Shown in pieces: positions 60,462 to 64,000 of a stretch of DNA of 64,000 nucleotides. Under the pieces are notes generated by a model. The model was not told the origin of the DNA. It was given only the letters and a program-made list of their open reading frames with translations, and did not search any database. Every line of letters starts with the position of its first letter. The first letter of the stretch is position 1. Position numbers and translations under genes: made by a program. This DNA comes from Gottfriedia sp049568075 (GTDB taxonomy: Bacteria > Bacillota > Bacilli > Bacillales > Bacillaceae_G). The stretch lies in assembly GCA_049568075.1 (NCBI GenBank), contig CP144911.1; one strand, given 5' to 3'.

Positions 60462-61496
60462 TTGGAGATTCAAACAATCGCAATCTTTATCTTATGGTTG
60501 TTTTTATATGCCTACATGATTATTGCTTCAATTGATTTTGGTGCAGGATTTTATGCGTTTTATGCGATTTCAACTAAAGAAGAACCAAAATTAATTGGCT
60601 TAATAAATCGACATCTTTCATCTATTTGGGAACTTGCTACATTATTTTTCATTTTTTTCTTTGTAGGTGTAGTTGGTATATTCCCAAGGGTAGCATATTA
60701 TTATGGTGTTCCTTTATTAGTTCCGGGTAGTGTAGCAATGATCTTTTTAGCAATTAGGGGATCGTTTTATACTTTTCAGCAATATGGAGAAAATAGGAGT
60801 AAGTTCTTTTTAATTTTGTATGGCGCGACAAGTCTATTAATACCTGTTACATTATCTACTGTTTTAACAATTTCTGAAGGTGGATTTATTATCGAGAATG
60901 GAACAGATATACGATTTTATCCATTTAAATTGATTACGAATTCTTATTCTCTATCCGTTATGCTATTGGCTGTATGTTCAGTATTATTTATTAGTGCAAT
61001 GTTTTTAATTTATTCTGCAAAACTAATCAATGATTCGGAGTCGGAAACTAAATTAAGAAAGTATGTACTTGTCTGGTCATTGCCAACTATTGTTTCGAGT
61101 ATCATCGTATTTTTATCAATGAAATTACATAATAAAGTTCATTTTGATCGAATGCATAATGTATGGGAATTCTTTCTGATCTCTTTGATTTGCTTTTGTA
61201 TAGCAATTTATTTTGTTATAAAAAGAAAAAGATATGGTTTAGCGTTTATATTAGTATTATTACAATATTTCTTCGCATTTTTTGGGTATGGTATAAGTCA
61301 TCTACCATTTATCTTATATCCATATTTAAGAATCGAAACAAGTTTTGCTAAGAGTAGTTTAGCAATCGTACTAATTATTCTGTTTGTTGTATTTTTTATC
61401 TTATTTACTGTGTATTTTATATTTTTAGTTCTTAATAAACCTTTTTTTATGAAAGTGTTTTTAAAAAGTAATGAAAAAAATGACTTTCAAGATTAA
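60462..61496 (+). CDS. CydB-like cytochrome bd subunit II, unpaired
   Basis: 344 residues with eight to nine membrane helices. The N-terminal region LWLFLYAYMIIASIDFGAGFYAFY resembles the first helix of CydB with the conserved DFG(x)G, and RHLSSIWELATLFFIFFFVG follows the family pattern. No cydA is adjacent, which is unusual because CydA carries the hemes. It may pair with a CydA elsewhere or have another membrane role. TTG 60462 follows TAGGAGG. Plus strand, convergent with rnjA. Confidence 0.7.
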   Translation: MEIQTIAIFILWLFLYAYMIIASIDFGAGFYAFYAISTKEEPKLIGLINRHLSSIWELATLFFIFFFVGVVGIFPRVAYYYGVPLLVPGSVAMIFLAIRGSFYTFQQYGENRSKFFLILYGATSLLIPVTLSTVLTISEGGFIIENGTDIRFYPFKLITNSYSLSVMLLAVCSVLFISAMFLIYSAKLINDSESETKLRKYVLVWSLPTIVSSIIVFLSMKLHNKVHFDRMHNVWEFFLISLICFCIAIYFVIKRKRYGLAFILVLLQYFFAFFGYGISHLPFILYPYLRIETSFAKSSLAIVLIILFVVFFILFTVYFIFLVLNKPFFMKVFLKSNEKNDFQD

Positions 61497-61497
61497 T

Positions 61498-61546
61498 AAA
61501 AAAGGGCGATTTCAAAAGTATTTTTACTTTTGAAATCGCCCTTTTA
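61498..61546. terminator. Very strong bidirectional terminator
   Basis: AAAAGGGCGATTTCAAAAGT pairs perfectly with its reverse complement around a small loop; shared by the cydB-like gene and rnjA. Confidence 0.95.
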
Positions 61547-61560
61547 TCATGTACTAATGA

Positions 61561-63228
61561 TTAAACTTCCATAATAATTGGGAGAATCATTGGTTTACGT
61601 TTTGTTTTTTCGTATAAGAAAGGTGATAAAGTATCAGTAATTTCATTTTTGATCTCAGACCATTGAGAAGTTTTACGTTCCATGATTTTGTTTAAATGAG
61701 TAGAAATCATTGCTTGTGCTTCATTTATTAAATCGCCACTTTCTCTCATATAAACGAAACCGCGTGAAATAATATCTGGTCCTGCCGAGATTTTAAATTC
61801 CTTCATATCGATGCTTACGACAACGATTACAAGACCTTCTTCAGATAAAATTCTACGGTCTCTTAAAACGATATTACCGATATCACCGATACCGCTTCCA
61901 TCAATATAAACATTACCAGAAGGTACTTTACCTGCAACCATAGCCTCATCTGCACGAAGAGCTAAAACCTCACCATTATCCATGATAAAGCAGTTTTCTT
62001 CAGGTACTCCACAGTCCATAGCAAGCTTAGCATGCATGCGCTGCATTCTATATTCACCGTGAATCGGCATAAAATACTTAGGCTTCATTAGTCTAAGCAT
62101 TAATTTTTGCTCTTCTTGACCGCCATGACCACTAGTATGAATATCATTTAATGAGCCGTGAATTACTTCAGCACCAGCACGGTATAGTAAGTTGATTGTA
62201 CGATTTACACTCATAGTATTACCTGGAATTGGTGAAGAAGAAAATACTACAGTATCTCCAGGAATAATTTGAATTTGACGATGTGTACCATTTGCTATAC
62301 GTGATAATGCAGCCATAGGTTCACCTTGACTACCAGTACATAAAATGACTAATTGATTAGCCGGTATACGATTAATTTGAGATGCATCAATAAATGTATC
62401 CTTAGGGCATTTAATATAACCTAAGTCATGACCGATCTCGATATTCGCTTCCATACTTCTACCAAAAACAGCAATTTTACGTCCAGTAGCAATAGCAGAT
62501 TCAACTACTTGCTGAAGACGATGAATGTTTGAAGCGAATGTTGCAAAAATAATTCGACCGTCTACTTTGCGGAAGATCTCATTAATTGTGTCTCCAACTT
62601 TTCTCTCAGACATTGTAAAATGTGATACTTCACTATTTGTACTGTCAGAAAGTAGACATAAAACGCCTTCCTTACCAATCTCAGCCATTTTTGTTAAATT
62701 AGCTGTTTCTCCAACTGGTGTAAAATCGAACTTAAAATCACCTGTATGTACGACTTGTCCTTGAGGAGTTTTTACAACAATTCCGTAACAATCTGGAATA
62801 CTGTGAGTAGTACGGTAAAAAGTTACGCTAGTTTTTCTAAATTTAATGATGTCGTCTTCTTTAATTTCAATTAATTTAGCTTTTCTTAAAAGACCGTGCT
62901 CTTCTAGTTTATTTTTAATTAAGCCAAGAGCAAGTTTTCCACCATAAATTGGAATGTTTAATTCTCTTAATAAATATGGAATACCACCAATGTGGTCTTC
63001 ATGTCCGTGAGTGATAAATAACCCTTTAATTTTTTCCTCATTTCGAACTAAGTAGGAATAATCAGGTATAACATAATCTATCCCTAGTAGCTCATCTTCA
63101 GGGAACTTGATTCCGGCATCTATTAATATAATTTCATCTTGATATTGTACTGCGTATGTATTTTTACCAATTTCCCCTAAGCCACCTAGTGCGAATACGG
63201 CAGCTTGATCATTTTTAAGAAATTTCAT
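61561..63228 (-). CDS. rnjA: Ribonuclease J1
   Basis: 555 residues. MBL/beta-CASP nuclease with 5'-3' exo- and endonuclease activity, central in mRNA decay and rRNA maturation. Motifs: FITHGHEDHIGGIPYLL, VHTGDFKFDFTP, LCLLSDSTNSE, beta-CASP region FATFASNIHRLQQV, and PIHGEYRMQRMH; C-terminal oligomerisation domain. Three bases separate it from rpoY, so the two form an operon, as in other Firmicutes. Confidence 0.97.
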   Translation of the reverse strand: MKFLKNDQAAVFALGGLGEIGKNTYAVQYQDEIILIDAGIKFPEDELLGIDYVIPDYSYLVRNEEKIKGLFITHGHEDHIGGIPYLLRELNIPIYGGKLALGLIKNKLEEHGLLRKAKLIEIKEDDIIKFRKTSVTFYRTTHSIPDCYGIVVKTPQGQVVHTGDFKFDFTPVGETANLTKMAEIGKEGVLCLLSDSTNSEVSHFTMSERKVGDTINEIFRKVDGRIIFATFASNIHRLQQVVESAIATGRKIAVFGRSMEANIEIGHDLGYIKCPKDTFIDASQINRIPANQLVILCTGSQGEPMAALSRIANGTHRQIQIIPGDTVVFSSSPIPGNTMSVNRTINLLYRAGAEVIHGSLNDIHTSGHGGQEEQKLMLRLMKPKYFMPIHGEYRMQRMHAKLAMDCGVPEENCFIMDNGEVLALRADEAMVAGKVPSGNVYIDGSGIGDIGNIVLRDRRILSEEGLVIVVVSIDMKEFKISAGPDIISRGFVYMRESGDLINEAQAMISTHLNKIMERKTSQWSEIKNEITDTLSPFLYEKTKRKPMILPIIMEV

Positions 63229-63231
63229 AAA

Positions 63232-63444
63232 TTACGCTAGCTCCAAAATTTTAAAGCTTTCACTTTGTTTTTCGAATTCAAGATGAGCACCGGTTAAAGC
63301 TTGAACAAGCTCAATATTATAATTGAAAGGTAATAATTTCGCACGAACTTCTCTTTCACTATCTGCTTCTACATAAACTGTTTTAGTTTTTTCTCTTACA
63401 GGTACCTCTAATGGTAATTCCTGATAGTATACTTTAAAAATCAT
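63232..63444 (-). CDS. rpoY: RNA polymerase epsilon subunit RpoY (YkzG)
   Basis: 70 residues. MIFKVYYQELPLEVPVREKT and the phrase YVEADSEREVRAKL match the DUF1447/RpoY family; it binds core RNA polymerase on the side of the beta' jaw. ATG 63444 after AAGGAGAG. On the minus strand TATAAT lies about 50 bases upstream, a probable -10. Confidence 0.95.
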   Translation of the reverse strand: MIFKVYYQELPLEVPVREKTKTVYVEADSEREVRAKLLPFNYNIELVQALTGAHLEFEKQSESFKILELA

Positions 63445-63539
63445 TTAAATCTCTCCTTGTCAAATCACTATCTTCTCAATATTATAAGTGATTTTTTATA
63501 TATTTTCATTCTTTTTATTGAAGATTACCTAAAATACGG

Positions 63540-63638
63540 TCATTTTAAAAAAAAATTTGAAATTATAGAGATATATTTCTTCTTTTTCAAAAAGTGTTTT
63601 AGCCGTTTTTTTAATTTTTTTCTAAGTTTACGTAACAT
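63540..63638 (-). CDS. Possible 32-residue Lys/Arg-rich peptide upstream of rpoY
   Basis: ATG 63638 is 7 bases after AGGAGGT on the minus strand. The 32 codons start MLRKLRKKLKKRLKHFLKKK and end with a short hydrophobic tail (ISIISNFFL), giving an extremely basic amphipathic helix. The minus-strand transcript runs towards rpoY. Could be a short regulatory leader ORF, a membrane-active peptide or a chance frame; the ribosome site is the support. Confidence 0.45.
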   Translation of the reverse strand: MLRKLRKKLKKRLKHFLKKKKYISIISNFFLK

Positions 63639-63792
63639 TAGTTTTACCTCCTAGACATGAAATTAAACTTATATGTAGAGAACACGGACATAGTATATTT
63701 ATGTGTAGTATTGAACGAAAAAACATTTTCATACAATATAATCCAAAAAACAGTTAAAATAGAGGGTATCTTAAAGTTAAGGGGAGAAGAAT

Positions 63793-64000
63793 GTGAAGAA
63801 GTTATATGGAGCTTTGTTTTTATTAAGTATTATTTGGAGTACATCTTTTTTATTTATTAAGCTCCTTTTAAACGATATAGGGCCAGAAGCAATTGTTTTT
63901 TATCGCTGTTTCTTTGGTGCTATGACATTATTAATTATTATGTTAATAAAAAAGGTAAAGATTGATTATAAAAATTTACCGAAAATGAGTTTAATTATTG
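63793..64000 (+). CDS. EamA/DMT-family transporter, start only
   Basis: GTG 63793 follows GGGGAGAAGA; the frame runs off the right edge after 69 codons. The visible part has the first membrane helix with IIWSTSFLFIKLLL and PEAIVFYRCFFGAMTLLIIM as second helix, the pattern of drug/metabolite transporters of the EamA group. Substrate unknown. Confidence 0.8.
   Translation, partial: MKKLYGALFLLSIIWSTSFLFIKLLLNDIGPEAIVFYRCFFGAMTLLIIMLIKKVKIDYKNLPKMSLII

Noticed and set aside
63457..63654. 65-codon plus-strand frame rich in Phe and Ile
   Set aside because: It is the antisense shadow of the rpoY promoter region and the small basic ORF; no ribosome site.

Overview
The window is AT-rich, densely coded chromosomal DNA of an endospore-forming Bacillaceae species. 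Evidence: a PhaRBC-type polyhydroxyalkanoate (PHA) cluster, sporulation genes (CotF, Spo0E-like, AbbA, two sporulation-type histidine kinases), RNase J1 and RpoY, strong AGGAGG ribosome sites with frequent GTG/TTG starts, and gene order resembling the 'yk' region of Bacillus subtilis. A Bacillus/Gottfriedia-like species fits; I cannot fix the genus by reading alone. No tRNA, rRNA, CRISPR array or intact IS element was seen.

Layout. 1-2 kb: end of a phaR-like gene, then phaB and phaC (PHA synthesis). 2-16 kb: mixed housekeeping genes (FAD oxidoreductase, DUF421 and DUF3189 proteins, CotF-like coat protein, DinB, radical SAM, an isolated mtnB, Spo0E-like, MarR, PepF-like peptidase, RND exporter). 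16-22.4 kb: small genes, then nrdI-nrdE-nrdF for class Ib ribonucleotide reductase. Two NrdR boxes precede nrdI, and nrdE is interrupted by a 453-nt group I intron exactly after the codon for the catalytic cysteine. 23-29.5 kb: PAS kinase, DUF72, BdbC, DeoD, an anchored unknown protein, HAD phosphatase, secreted MBL hydrolase. 29.5-39.2 kb: sugar block: nagA-nagB-nagR, then glcT-ptsG-ptsH-ptsI with a GlcT antiterminator hairpin before ptsG. 39-51.9 kb: ArsR, nitroreductase, YkwC, RDD, PatA, CorA, histidine kinase, DUF3967 repeat protein, holin-like protein, YkyB, Gly/Pro/Tyr-rich protein, YkuE, FadH and a degenerate EAL protein (YkuI). 52-60 kb: methyltransferase, thioredoxin-like, YkuJ, YkuK, AbbA, YkuL, CcpC, DapH, DapL, YkuU (with PerR-like and Fur-like boxes) and YkuV. 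60-64 kb: lone CydB-like protein, rnjA, rpoY, a tiny Lys/Arg-rich ORF and the start of an EamA transporter.

The most unusual pattern is a family of about 127-bp structured, GC-rich repeats (three copies: 32.3, 57.5 and 60.2 kb). Each lies between two copies of the local gene's own terminator hairpin. The hairpin differs between loci but matches within a locus, as if insertion targets intrinsic terminators and duplicates them. A fourth, unrelated insert of about 545 bp (22.4-23.0 kb) is bounded by the same kind of duplication (29/30 identical), and a possible remnant sits after ptsI. In the dap cluster this places a terminator directly against the ribosome binding site of dapL.

Functionally the window joins carbon storage (Pha), glucose and amino-sugar uptake with its RNA-level control, dNTP supply, lysine/peptidoglycan precursor synthesis (PatA, DapH, DapL), peroxide and thiol defence (YkuU, YkuV) and entry into sporulation (Spo0E-like, AbbA, kinases).
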